Positions 29,094 to 41,253 of a DNA stretch of 62,000 bases are shown one piece after another. The stretch is from contig CAJNDS010001557.1 in the NCBI GenBank assembly GCA_905221605.1, forward strand, positions 1,417,501 to 1,479,500, given 5' to 3'. This DNA is from Symbiodinium natans (lineage: Eukaryota; Sar; Dinophyceae; Suessiales; Symbiodiniaceae). A program made the translations under genes and the position numbers. A model generated the notes under the pieces. That model searched no databases and had not been told where the DNA came from. It saw only the letters and a program-made list of their open reading frames with translations. How positions within the stretch are numbered: the stretch's first letter is position 1; every line of letters starts with the position of its first letter.

Positions 29094-31396
29094 CTAAACA
29101 AAACGACAGCGCTGCACCTCCCCAAAAGACATGCAGTACTGTGTGAAACACGTCTCATAGGAAGTCTTTTTCCCCTCATGAGTGAGCAAGCTCATGATGA
29201 TCCCCGGTGAGGCCTTGATTGGCCTCTGTGCAACTCGCCCCATCAGGCCTTCGTTGGCCTTTGCCAAACTAACAGGGTCTGGGACAGGTAACGCTCGAGA
29301 GCTCGTCGGCCTCGTAAACGCGGTGAAACCCGTCGGGTCAAAATGCAAAATCTTCCTATTAGATCTTCGTCAACGCTACAGCTCTCTGCTAGTGGGTTCA
29401 TGACCCAGTCATGTTGACTGGCTTGGTCGCACATGTAGTCAACCAAATGCCAGAACATATGCACCTTAGGGATGTAGGTAAATCTGGTGTTCCCTCTCAA
29501 GAAACTCAAAAGCGAGAGCCTGGCGAACCCCGCCAAAAAGTGACGGCCGGCTGCGTTGATTTTCATGGCATCGGCCTTGGCAATGAAGATGTCACTGTGG
29601 TAGAGGGACTGCATCCAGAAGTTCAAAGCTCTGCTGCAAGAGGCCTTAAAGGAGGCCAAATGGCAGCTGACAAAGCCAAAGACATAAAGCACGCTTTCAA
29701 CTCACAGCTTTCAACATGGCTGCAAAATCGACAAGCCAACATTTATGAGGGCTTAAGTTCGTTGAAACGAGACACAATGAGGCTGAGCATCTCATCCTCA
29801 GACCCTTCCAGACTTCTGACTTTCGTGAAATGTTCGATGAAAAGGCATAGCGAAGTGGAAAGAGCACCTTTGTTCCACGAGCCATCTGGGGCAGAAGTTT
29901 TCCACCCCAGCAGGGCCTTGTCGATTTTGTTAACGTAGTTGGTCTTGCCGTTTGCCTTGGCAAGAACTTGTGGGCGCAAGGCTCATGATGGCACATTGAA
30001 ATTGTTAACCCTGCACCTCTAAGAATCCAAGGGGCTTTGCAGTACTCCAAGTAGTATGCAGTCAAATCCGCCAATCGGTCCTCAATCGAGCTTCCGTGAC
30101 ACAGCGCAGAAAGGTAGACCAAGCTTGAGGCGCCAAAAACCTTGGCCACTCCCAAATTGATGGTGTGAAACGCATCAATTTTGAAGAAGGCCGCCTTGCG
30201 GGTTACCTGGTGCATAAGCTTTGTGATGAACAACGGCTCTTGGTTCCAAGGTAACTCTTGGTCCATGGTTCGCTTGTAAGCAGGACAGGCCGACCTTAAA
30301 GGGAGAGTTAAAACAAACAGTAATCCCTGCAACAAATCTACGTTACAAAATGAAGAAGCAAAAGGGGTACCCCAAAGTAAGGCCAGCAGCAGATCTTCGA
30401 AGTCAAACCCGTCACTTCCTGCCAAGCATAGGTGGCAGATGCCCTGCGAAGGTTGCTTCGATGTTTCCCCCTTGGCACAGCGCCTGTAACTTCTTGTGAA
30501 ATGTCCGCTCGAAGCCTTATGTAGCCGAACGTAGCTCTGTTCGAAAACACTCTTCGCTTTCGGGAATTCAACAATTTCAACAAGCAGTTTGAAAACTTGT
30601 ACAAAAGTCCATGCAGGCACCAGGTAGGACCAATCCCCTTTGTTCCCCAAGGGAATCAGGTGGAGACGAATCCCAGATCGCATCAGCACACCTTCGCGGC
30701 TAGCTGTATTGACGTCATCCAGAATCAGCTCCAAGAGTTGCTGCACGGCCGAGGGATAATCCTCGTGGTCATCCTTGCAGGGGCAGCGTTTTGTTGCGCA
30801 GGGCTAGGGCAGCTTTTTGTATACAATTATGCAACCCCCCCCCCCCCCCCCCCTCCAAATTTATAAGCCCTCGATCCTGAAAGCCCCATGTCCTTAAAAA
30901 GAGTGCCCATCACGAAGCGTGTTTTGAAACAGTGCCCCTTGAAGTTCATTCGCAGACGGCTCTGGTCAATGACATCGCCATCTTTCTGACAGGCAACACC
31001 TTTGCCAATAGGACAGCAGAACGACAGCACTAATGCCCCGTCTTTCTTGAAGGTGGTACCTTCATCCCCGTGAACATAGATGGGGACGCATTGGCGTAGT
31101 GGGATATCGGCTTTGAAGACTTGATGATCACCGTGTGACAAAGCGTATTTCGCCCAGAAATTTTCCAAGCCCGAGGAAGCCTCCTGCAAGGTAGAGCAGC
31201 CCAGCCCCAAAAGATAGTCCAAAGCATGCTCTTCATCCAGTTTCCGGACCCACGAAGTTGCCTTGATGTACGGGTAGCGCATATCCCTATCCACTTGGCC
31301 TGAAGACATTGTAATGTCTAGTCGTAAAGCATACTTTGCAAAGACCTTGGCGACCACATCTTCCTGAGCAGCTGTGGCTCGGACTAGACTGGACAC
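29094..31396 (-). CDS. HGDEG / FFKIDAFHT gene, arm 1 copy
   Basis: This is the mirror of 55,219-57,524. Exon-like ORFs are 31,396-30,827, 30,746-29,697 and 29,692-29,243. Protein content is the same as the plus-strand copy described there. The intron between the first two exons contains the C/G homopolymer (30,835-30,852), which is three bases shorter than in the other arm. Confidence 0.5.
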
Positions 31397-32150
31397 CTTC
31401 TAGATGGTTTCTTACGAAGTAGAAGCTAAATCGTAAGCCTCACAAATCACAAAGAATTCTCGGTGACAACCGAAGCTCGGAATGACCAGGGCTGGTTTTG
31501 TACAGGGCTTTGATGACAGGGCAAATGCCATCGATCTTGTTGTCCAACCCGTTACGAAGGTCGTAGTCCATGATGGTGTTTGCACTCTCGATGATTCTAG
31601 TGCAGGCCACCTCAATCATAGTTCCGTTCCCTTTGCCCAACCCTCGGCCCATCCTAACTGGCATGGCTGCTTGCGGCCGGCGCGCTCCAGTTGCATAGTC
31701 CCAAGCCAGCTTTCTGGCAGCTTCGGAGACACCTGGCGTAACAATGGGTCATGTAGAGGGGTAAGCCCGCTGCAAGAGTCTGATGAGGCAGCATGGCATT
31801 GAGACAGCGTCGTTTTCTTGCAGCGTACTCCCTTTTAAAGCTTCGGTGTGAAAAGAGGCATGGCTGCCCGGAACAGGATTTACGACACATGCTGGGAATC
31901 CAACGTGTCAGGCTGTTTCTTGTGCTATCGGGCCAAGCAGTCAGTCTAAGAAGTTAACCGAAGGCCAAGCGGTATCTAGAGTAGATTGCGCTTGACTGTT
32001 GCCCGACAGCCAAAAGCATGTCAAAATTAGAGAACGAGTTCTCCCCACAAACTGAGCTCAGGGCCCCTTCAGATCTAGCATAGCTGCCACAAGCCCAAAA
32101 CAAAGTAGCTATAAGAACCATAGCCCTCAACCTGCCCTTCCAGAAGCCTT

Positions 32151-35100
32151 CTCAGCGCCCCTTCTTAGGTGCTGCCTTCGCCTTTTTGGCGGGCTTCTTC
32201 GGCGACGGCTTCGTCCTTTCATTCGGTGTACGCTTGTTGCCCGGCCCAGCTGGCACGTTCTTCGCGCTGCACACAGCCAGCCTTGTATGCACCCGGGGCC
32301 TCCCCAAGCCCAAGCCCTATTTTACCCGGTTTCAACCAAATTAGGGTTTAGGGTTTAGGGTTTAGGGTTTATAAGGTTTAGGGTTTAGGGTTTAGGGTTT
32401 AGGATATAAACCCTATAAACCCTATAAACCCTATACACCCTATAAACCCTAAACCCTGATAAACCGTATAGGCCCTGTTCTATAAACCCTATAAAAAAAG
32501 TCATAAGCCCGAAACCCTATAGAACCCAGGCTGATGAGCAGGAGAGAAACTTCACTCGGGACTCAATCGCAATAAGTTCGGCACACCTGAGATGCCAATG
32601 TGCAGAAAGGGTTCTCAAGTTGCATGGCTTCCACAGTATGCTTGCAGCACGGCTGTCTAGAATTGGACGTAGGAACGGTTTCAGCGAAAGTTCCTTGATG
32701 GCGTCAATCTTTGCCCGGAACCTTGCGTGATCTAGGGTCAAGAACTGATCGATGCAAACGACGTAAACACTACCAAGCTACTCTTTGCCCTTCTCTGAAT
32801 CCATGTCCTCCTCTTCGGGAGACAACATAGTCAAGGACGCCTTGATGTCGGAGAGTTTGCGGTAACAGTCCGTAAGATGTGTGTCCATCGACTGCAGCTC
32901 CTTCTGAAGCCTTGCGCAAGTTTAGGGTTTGCACAGGGTTTACAGGGTTTAGGGCTTTTTGGCTTAGGGTTTATATAGGGGTTTATAAGATCGGGTACAT
33001 ATATATATAGGGTTTAGAGGTTTAAGGAGCGACTGTGATCGCCTTAAGACAGACAATCAGAAGATCAAATGGTAAACGTCACTCTTCAACCCTGGCAACA
33101 CCCTCGCACATCCCGGCTATCATGAGCCCTACATAGGAGATCCTTCGACAAATCCTGACGCATCTCAGGTTTCCTTCCGAGTGGCTCCTGGCTGACATCC
33201 CCGCTGATCGGCTTCAGCTGCCCGATGAACTTATGCACTTGCACACTGCGGTTGTGCACGCTCTCCATGAACTTGGTCAGGTCCGGGAGCACCTATTCAG
33301 AACTCAGATCGGGCGTGCAAGCGCGCATGAGTTGAAACCATGGCAAAAGTTGTCTTTGAAATATTTCCGAAAATACACCGCCCCCCCCCCCCCCCCCCAC
33401 CATCCACCCCCCAATCCCCCAACCAACCCCTCCCCCTCCCCTGCCCCGACCTCACCTTGTCCCCCATCCTCTCAGGCAGCGGGGTTTCGTTCTTCTCATC
33501 CTGCCAGTCCAGCGCCAGCTGTGGCACCGTGATCTCCGGCGGGGCCTCCTTCGAAACACGATAGGCATGGTGCACTTTACCTGACAAGAATTACACAACA
33601 ATGTGTTAGAGTCATGTGAAGCGACAATCACTCCTCGACCTTCTCATCAATCTCCTTCACCCTAGTAGACTCCGCCTGTCGGACGATGGCCTTTGTCTGC
33701 GTCTCCACAAAAAACTCGCTGATAGAAGCGTTGTATTTCCATTTCCTGCCCAGGATCAGAAATGGGGCTCCGTGAGAGGCTTGGGCCTGTACATAGTGAG
33801 AGGAAAACACATGGTGCCGGCCTGATGAGTGTCTGCGGAAAGCGCTTGCAATACGTAATGATGGAACGGATGGAAGACCTTCAGATCCCCAGCAACAAGG
33901 CTGTCACTTATAGGCGGCATGTTGAAGTAATAACAAATAATAAAAACAAAACGGCTTGTGTTTTGAAGTGAAAGCATATCCTGTGATTTTGCCAGCGGTC
34001 GGGGAAAACTCTCCACACTTGTTCATCTTCTCTTCCGTCATCCACTCACCGTGGATTTCCCGCTCCTTGGACTCCATCCGTTCCCGCACCACCACGACCC
34101 GACGCTGAAACGCAGCCTTCCGGGAAAGGAGGCAGCTTATTTGGCGAAAAAGTCTTGCGTGGACCATGGAATCAAAGGAGGTCCCGCCTTGACCTTTTTG
34201 AAGGCGCCAGGCCCAGTGTCTGAACCCACCTGCTTGATTGCCTCGAGAAGGGCAATCTCGAGCCATTCCCTTTTCTCACCACCAGATGCCCAGTCCTCGT
34301 GGACGCTGTCGTCCACGTGGCAAGCACCCTTCGACCCCCTCTTTTGACATAGCCTCTTAAGGCGCATCCGCAATGCGTCAAAACTCAAGACCTGCGCAGG
34401 TTTCAGCTGGATGCGCGCGGCGAAATGTAGATAAATGTAGCATTCTAAACACTACGCAAGGGAAATGTTCATGAAATGATTTCTCGTTGCCAAACCCAAA
34501 CGACTCGAATACCATCGGGAGTGCAGACCACATCCTGCTCAGGACTGGCGTCGTCGGCCCCCTGACAATCGTCATCGTCCTCGGCCTTCTCCTGCTCCTT
34601 GGCTGCCTCCAGGGCTGTGCTCAGGGACCTTCGAGTAGCTGGCACGCTCCTCAAATCTTGAACCTCCTTCTGCAACTCTTCGATCTTTGCGATTGCGGCT
34701 TTCAACAGCGCTTCTTGCGATGAAGGAGAGAAGTGGTTTGCAGCAAGTGAGGCCGCCTCTGTCTTGGTAGGGGCTGGGGTTACGCCTTTCGTGTCTGCTT
34801 GCTGGGTGGGCGGGAGACCAGAACATGGGGTTGCGCCTTCCATGAACGTGTCCTGCGTGGCGGCTGTTGGAACACTGCTCGGGGGTGTCCTTTGCGTGGC
34901 TGCTTTCGGAGCAGTGCTGGGGGTAGCACATGTCATGGCTGCTTTCGGACTGGCTTCTGCGGCTGAAACAGTGCCCGGGGTCGCACCTGTCGTGGCTGTC
35001 TTGGGATTAGCTTTCGGGCTTGGGGTTGCAGGTTTGGGTGAAGCAGGAGGGGGCACGCTTGCCTTGGCACTGCACGGAGCGCTTGGTGGAATATGGTTGG

Positions 35101-35694
35101 AAGCTTTGGCTTCGGGGCCTGCGAAGGCCAGGGACTTGGAAGGAGATTTGCAAGGCGGCGACGCTTTGGACTTGCTAGGTGATCCCCCCAACAGCCCTGT
35201 CTTTCCAGGTGGGACCCATGGCCTGCCCTGCTGGGGTGTTGCTACAGATATGGCAGGGGCTGCGTTTTTCGGGGGCGAGGCTTTTGGCATCACACCGGTG
35301 GCAGCAGTGCTCGATTTAGCAGCCTTACATCAACAGTGTGCGCCACGTATCTATGTAGTACCTTCCTATATGTGCCAACCAGACCTATAAAATAATACGT
35401 CAACAGGGATCTCCTATTGACGTATTATTTTATAGGTCTGGTTGGCACGTCCTGGTTCCAACAAAGTGAGAGATGCATGCAGCCTAGAATCCGTGGGCTT
35501 GGGTGGGACCACGGGCTCAGCCAAAGAATCGACTTGAGTTTCCGGGAACTCAGATACATCAAAAAACAATTCTTCCACGCAGGTTCCGCATCAGTTGTTT
35601 AAATGCAAGCCAAGGGCGTCGGCTGGATCTGCCTTGATCTCTGGCTTCGGCTTCAGGAGGTGCATCGGGGGCTGCTTGGCTCCCTTAGACGGCA
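32151..35694 (-). CDS. Coiled-coil / Lys-rich multi-exon gene, arm 1 copy
   Basis: This is the mirror of 50,921-54,464. The largest exon is 35,293-34,469 (274 residues, Pro/Ala/Lys-rich then coiled coil). The full description is given for the plus-strand copy. Telomere-type repeats at 32,340-32,520 and 32,920-33,025 sit between its last exons, apparently in introns. Confidence 0.45.
35372..35448. repeat. Perfect 32-bp inverted repeat with 13-nt loop
   Basis: The arms 35,372-35,403 and 35,417-35,448 are exact reverse complements and contain AAAATAATACGTCAA/TTGACGTATTATTTT. They may be two terminal inverted repeats meeting head to head. The same structure is at 51,167-51,243. Confidence 0.9.
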
Positions 35695-35970
35695 TGGTGG
35701 GAACCAAATAAGTTAACAGGTCTATAGAGGGGTTGAGTTTGTACAGGGTGTGTATATATCATTTTGTTTCGGGTTATGCCGTAGATGTGTATACAAGGGT
35801 TTCTTAAAGGTCTAGGGGTACAGGGCGTATATATATATATATAGTTCTATTCTTGGGTTTATTTATGTAGGGCTTATTCAAGCTTAGGGCACCAGGACGT
35901 GTCAACCGAACTTGCAAGAAATACATCGTTAGAAGTACCAGAAGCTATTTTTCAGAAAATAATACGTCAA
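35417..35970. mobile_element. MITE-like segment with bipartite terminal inverted repeats, arm 1
   Basis: The left end begins TTGACGTATTATTTT and carries GGTTGGCACGTCCTGGTTCC. The right end, read inward, begins with the same 15 bases and carries GGTTGACACGTCCTGGTGCC. Length is about 554 bp. The right end abuts a CCCTAAA array. No transposase is inside. It also contains exon-like sequence of the coiled-coil gene, so its mobile nature is tentative. Confidence 0.4.
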
Positions 35971-36085
35971 CCCTAAACCTTATAAACCCTATATAAACCC
36001 TAAACCATATATAAACCCTAAACCCTAACCCTTATATAAACCCTAAACCCATAAACCCATAAACCGTAAACCCTAAACCCGACTC
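35971..36085. repeat. Interstitial telomere repeats with CCCTATATAAA variants, arm 1
   Basis: CCCTAAA units mixed with ataaaccctatataaa variants directly follow the TACGTCAA terminus at 35,970. The mirror is at 50,530-50,644. Confidence 0.85.
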
Positions 36086-36762
36086 TCGATTGGCACGTCC
36101 AGGTGGCGGGTTTAGGCGGCGGGTTTAGTTCGACCTAGAGGCAGCCTTCGCGGCAGCAATGGCAGACTTGGCCTCCTTGCAGCCACAGTCAGCTGTGTCT
36201 TGCGTTTACAAAGACAGCAAACTTATTATCCAGCTTGCAAGATTGACTAGTTGAAATCCTGGATCGCTGCCAGCAAGTTTTCACGAGATAAGCTCGAAGG
36301 GTCCACACAAAGACTCATCCCAGCCATATCGGCACATAACTTTGCCCCCTTAGCAAGCTCACTGCAACTCCATTGCCGGCTTTGCAGAGGTGTCGGCTTC
36401 CTTTGCTCGGCCATGGTGCTCTCTGGCAACACCTTCGATGAGCAGGCCTCCTTCTGTGATCCTATACAGAAATCCGTAGCCACGTATGCTTGTGCAATTG
36501 AAGCAGTCAAAAAGCAACAGAAACACACACGCACACGCGCGCCAACGCACCAACATGCAATCACGTGTTGCACGAGCTCCGTCTTTTGCACGCTTGTTCG
36601 GCAAATGGAGCCCTGAATTGTTCATCGAATTGACAAGTGCACTGCTTGCAGGCACGTGGGCCTCGCTCGGAGGTATATAGCAATTATGCCTGAAGCTTCT
36701 GTGGCCTTCTGGAACCCTAAAATCCCGTACTTTTGTGCCCGATTTTCAGCAAAATCTCCGGA

Positions 36763-37015
36763 ACGCATTCGAACGCTTCCGAACGCTTCCGAACGCATTT
36801 TCAATGCTTTTGAACGCATTCGAACGCCTCTATCCGAACGCCGCGCGAACGCCGCGCGAACGCCGCGCGAACGCCGCGCGAACGCCGCGCGAACGCCGCG
36901 CGAACGCCGCGCGAACGCCTGGGTGCCACGGAACGCTTTTGAACGCCTTTTCCGAACGCCTTCGAACGCTTTCGAACGCTTTCGAACGCCCAGAACGCTT
37001 CCGAACGCCCCCCAG
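36763..37015. repeat. Array of GAACGC-containing units including an 11-bp tandem repeat, arm 1
   Basis: GAACGC occurs more than 20 times in 250 bp. Outer units are spaced irregularly (cattcgaacgcttccgaacg). The core, 36,835-36,925, is a perfect 11-bp repeat cgaacgccgcg. The mirror is at about 49,600-49,852. Located between the methyltransferase-like and coiled-coil genes, away from exon-like sequence. Confidence 0.85.
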
Positions 37016-37529
37016 AAAAAACTCCAGTAAATCCCAAGAAAACTTGCAAAAAGGGCCGAAAAATGGTTCCCTGAACCGTTAGAATCGTACTGCAGCCAAG
37101 ATCAACATCATCAGAACAGCAGGAACCCCGTGGAACGAGCTGTCTGCAAACCAAGATTTGCACAGTCTAGAGGCCAGAGCCCATGAGAAGGTAGCTTCGA
37201 AGCGAAAAAAACCAAACAAGCAAGAGCCCACAGGCTTGTGCAGTGCCCTGCTCCTCCCACACGCTCACGTGAAACTACTTTAACTGCGCTGTATCTACTT
37301 AGGGGGAACATGTGAAGGAGTCAGCGTGTGTAACGAAGCCTGCTTAATTGTAATCGCGCTCCGTACCTCAGACAGCCCTACTTCTACCGAGGCGTCCGAC
37401 TGCACGATGCCTTGGGTTGCGGGAGAGTTGTAGGAGGTGTTGGTGTAGGTAGGCGTCCTGCGAGGGAGAGGCTTTGTGAGGCAACGTAGCACTCTGGAAA
37501 GAAAATTTCGCCATTCTTCTTTGTAGTCT

Positions 37530-38979
37530 CTACACTGCTACAGGAAAGACGGACTTCCACTCACACGGCATCATCAAAGATTTGTTGCCACGTAGATACG
37601 CGATCACGGGCGCCAACCTTGCCTCATCCCAGTCCGACCACTCCGCTGCAGCAAATACGTCAGGCCCTGGTCTTCGAGCAGCAAGCGACGGCTTTCCGAG
37701 GCCGCGTGTCATCAATTGCGGCATCATGCGTACCGTTTGAAGACCGAATCCACTGGGAAACACCCTTAGAGGCACGCTGAATTTGCCCCGGTTTTGCTGT
37801 GTAGGGTCTTTCCATTATAATTTTGCAAACAACAAAGAACAGAAGCTGAGGTCTTGACTGTGTCTGCTTCAGTTTGGCTGTACCGTTCCACCTCGTTCTG
37901 CCACGAGAGTCCACATATCGCCGAGTGGTTTTGGTTGTCTTGTTCACACGATCTTTGGCGCAGAGTTTGCCCCGGTTGTAGGCTCCAGCAAACTTGTTGT
38001 TGGTGAAGGCCTGATGCCTTTTGGCTGTTTCGGATCCGTAGTGCTTCATCCACCAACAAATTCTGTAGACCTTACAGTGCATCGCGCCTACTCCCCGGGC
38101 CTGCTTGTGGGTTGGGGGCTGCATGGGCTTCCTATAGTCGCATGTGCACATCTTCGAAATTTTGTTGAAGTCCAAGAACCCTATGAACCAGAAACTGAAA
38201 CCCGAAACTCCACAGAACAAATATAGGAGGGGGGCGGCAAGTGTACAAAGCATACCGATCATTATTATGGCACACCCGACAGTGTAGGCTCTGGTCGAGG
38301 AAAGCATATACTTTTCAGGTAGGTGACAGGGATTTGTCTTTGAAGCCAAACCAGACGATGATAATAGCGCATGAGGCTGGAGCCTGGCTGCTCCACCAGG
38401 AATGTGCCGCCCAGGCAGCAGCTGAGTAGACATAAGAGAATCGTCCTGAGGGATCAATCTAAGCCTTTGTCCTCCCATCAGGTATGTCATGCAACATGTT
38501 GCGAAGAATACATACTATCTAGCGCAAGTGGCCGCGACGTGAGGCAGTTAGCAGCCGCCACGTATGGAAGATTGACGTTTCCATTGGGATATGCAATCGA
38601 GCGTTTGCTGGTTCCGGAGTTTAAGGGGATCCAGCTGCTGCAGACAGGAGCAGCGAGGATGTAGTGGGAGTCGGGTCGCCCCTGCAAAACCAGCCAAACA
38701 CCAATCCTTATATTTTCACATGCGAAACACATCACATGAGTCGACAAACCGTCTGTGCAATTCAGTGTATCTACGTGTGGTGTACCTGCACCGATACCGA
38801 AAAAGAGATTGTTAAACATACAACTGCATGAAGAAGCTGCGCCAGGCCGGCTGCCCCATTGAGGTCCATGGGGTTGTTCGGTCCCCACTCCGCGCCCTTT
38901 GCGTACTCAATATCTACAGCAGCTGCCGCATAGATCTTCTTCACAGCCCTAAAAACATTCCCCTCGCCAGCGAAGAATT
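37530..38979 (-). CDS. Methyltransferase-like gene, arm 1 copy
   Basis: This is the mirror of 47,636-49,085 with exon candidates at 38,979-38,822, 38,681-38,516, 38,421-38,312, about 38,070-37,850 and 37,775-37,530. It differs from the other arm by one substitution near 37,818 (Lys versus Asn in the open frame, probably intronic). Description under the plus-strand copy. Confidence 0.5.
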
Positions 38980-40014
38980 CTGCATATGACAGCTCCTATC
39001 AGTCTTAAATTGTGCAATTTGACCAGGTTTAGACTTGATTGACTTGGCTTGGAGACACATAGGCAGCTCCTGGTTGAAGCAGCCCAGGTTCGAGGAGAAG
39101 TACACGAGCACGACCACTGCGACAAACGCCTTGGGCAGGCATGGGCGTGGGACTAGTGGGTCAGGCTTCGGAGTACTCATAACTTTGCTCTCGGATGTTC
39201 GGCACGCTCATAGAATAGCGACAAGCAGCCTTGGGGGCACCGATAGCAAACAGCCTCTCCACCAAGTGGTCAAGATTGACCGACGAAAATGCCATGGCAG
39301 TATATAGCAACGGTGACTCGGTGACTGACTTCCGTAGGCAAAGACCACACATGTTCATTTGTTGAAGCCTATATATCGGTGCCAGTCCCTGCAGGAAATT
39401 GAGTTGAAAGCCATGCGACCCTGCGCCATGACATGTTACGCTCTCGCACAAGACTGTGAAGACTGGCAGCTGCACACACACAGAGTATCAGGATCGAGTG
39501 TTCGAGGAAAGCAAAGGCCCCCAAACAGCCAAAGGTGCACATGCCCTATCCAAGGCTTGCGTGAAACTTGTCGGCAGCACTGCTGGTCTTCTGGACGCCG
39601 CGAGGTCGGCGATAGTGAGGTAGATGTCGTACCATGAACCTGACACGCGCGGGGAGGGCTTTTTGGACTTCCAGGGTGTGTGTGGAGAGGAGGTAATGAA
39701 GCTTGCAGGCAGCGCGACTAGTTATGATGCACTCGAGACATGGTGAAGAGGCAGTTTTTCACGGAAGCCCTTGCACCCTATAGGCAATCTCAGCATGAAG
39801 CGGGTCAACCCGCTCGAACAGCAGGCAACTGCAAGAAGTTGCCAGGCCCCTTGAATCAGTACACGATTCACGCTAGCCTGATCCTACCAGAGGCCAGCTT
39901 GTATGTCCGAAGCCAGATATGTACATCACATTGCTCGCGTGCGCTGGATTCGGCAGGATCAGGTTCAGACCACGTCAAAAACTGGCTAGGCTCAGTCACA
40001 TGAACCCAGCAGCA

Positions 40015-40128
40015 TCACTTCCAAGCTTCAAGAGTTTTGTTGTGAAGCTCACTCAGCTCATTCTTCAAACGCTCCAAATGGTCGGAGTGGGGATCGCGAG
40101 GGGGCGACAATGCGAGGTATGCTTCAGC
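40015..40128 (-). CDS. Short coiled-coil exon, arm 1 copy
   Basis: This is the mirror of 46,487-46,600, encoding AEAYLALSPPRDPHSDHLER and KNELSELHNKTLEAWK before a stop. Confidence 0.4.
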   Translation of the reverse strand, partial: AEAYLALSPPRDPHSDHLERLKNELSELHNKTLEAWK

Positions 40129-40201
40129 CTAGGTCGAGAGCATGCGAAGCCCTGCACAAGAACCATCCGGTGCTCCCAAGATGAAGCGTGAAAAAAGAAA
40201 C

Positions 40202-41026
40202 TTAGACCCCAACCCAGTAGTGGCCGAGGGCAGCATTCGTGAGCACACAAGGCGAGGGGCGCGAGAAGTAGGCTACCTGCCGCCAAGCCTGATCCACTGA
40301 ATCCCTCACCTTGACACCTACTGCACCGCGTGTCCAGTAGATGCTGAGCTGCACGAAGTCAGTTGGAAGGTAAGGAGGCGAATGGTGATGCTTACCGTCG
40401 TTGTTCAGTTCCCCCGCTTCCGAACACTCCTCCAAGATCTCACGAATCTTAGCCTGCACAGGGTGCTCATCGGCTGCTGGCGGCACTGCAGCCTTGCACG
40501 CTCGGCCAGGCTTGCCCTTGGCCTTTGCTTTGGACTTGGCCAAAGGCTTTGCTTTAGCCTTAGCTAACACCTTCGCTTTGGAGGCTTTTGGGGGCTTACC
40601 GGCTTTCTTTGTGGTCTCGGTTGTTTCGGGGACCTCACCAGCCCTCTCCTCCCCGTCATCCATCAAGGCAACACCTCGATGCAAAGCAGGCTTGCTGCTC
40701 GAACTTTGCGCCCCTTCCTCCAGTTCCTCCTGCTCTTCCTCTTCATGCTCTTCTTCCTCTTCATCTGCATGGGTCTCCACATCCCTTGACTTGGCTGCGG
40801 GTCTCCGCAGCACTTTGTTTTTCCCGGAATTCCTTGGATTCCCCTCCTCCTTCTTGCGCTTCTTCAATCCTAACTGCTCCCGGCGGGTCAAGTACTCACC
40901 CGGGTTCTTCACGTCAGGGAATGCCGAAGGTTCCTGGCACAGGGCTTTGGCAAGGGTCTGGCTGGATAAGGAACACAAAAGATCGAGTGCTGGAAAAAAC
41001 GCAAAAGGGGTGTCACGCAGGCACAC
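40202..41026 (-). CDS. Lys/Ala-rich protein with YFSRPSPC motif, arm 1 (longer version)
   Basis: The 274-residue frame includes LAKALCQEPSAFPDVKNPGE, a basic stretch KKRKKEEGNPRNSGKNK, an acidic run, and a Lys/Ala repeat (KAKAKPLAKSKAKAKGK). It then gives KIREILEECSEAGELNND and VQLSIYWTRGAVGVK with QVAYFSRPSPCVLTN. A GT-AG intron-like gap (gtaagcatc ... gtgcag) separates ELNND from LSIYW. The frame here contains 170 bp missing in the other arm, including the EPSAFPD segment, so this arm is likely the intact one. It probably forms N-terminal exons of the downstream methyltransferase-like gene. Function unknown. Confidence 0.5.
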   Translation of the reverse strand: MCLRDTPFAFFPALDLLCSLSSQTLAKALCQEPSAFPDVKNPGEYLTRREQLGLKKRKKEEGNPRNSGKNKVLRRPAAKSRDVETHADEEEEEHEEEEQEELEEGAQSSSSKPALHRGVALMDDGEERAGEVPETTETTKKAGKPPKASKAKVLAKAKAKPLAKSKAKAKGKPGRACKAAVPPAADEHPVQAKIREILEECSEAGELNNDGKHHHSPPYLPTDFVQLSIYWTRGAVGVKVRDSVDQAWRQVAYFSRPSPCVLTNAALGHYWVGV

Positions 41027-41253
41027 TTGGTGAGATGAAGCGAATGGTTATAATTCCTTGATGCATTGCCTCGCGATTGTCTGCAGGAGCTGTAGCTTCC
41101 TTGGGTTTGCTCGCTGGTGATTTATTACATGAACTCAATTGCACTCCACTTGTCCGCTGAATCAGCACGCAAAGCCTGACCCATCAACAGCAGGCCTGGC
41201 TTGCAGGGCTCGCTGACGTCGCCCCGCCCATGTCCACTGCAACAAAGGTGTCA

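Noticed and set aside
34764-35390. 208-residue Val/Gly/Ala-rich ORF antisense to the coiled-coil gene exon
   Set aside because: The opposite strand has clear coiled-coil and Lys/Pro-rich coding content and fits the exon order; the mirror at 51,225-51,851 is treated the same way.
36656-37030. ORF with repeated RERRANAARTP
   Set aside because: The repeat peptide is the translation of an 11-bp minisatellite (33 bp = 11 codons) and is open in several frames; the mirrored ORF at 49,585-49,959 is rejected too.
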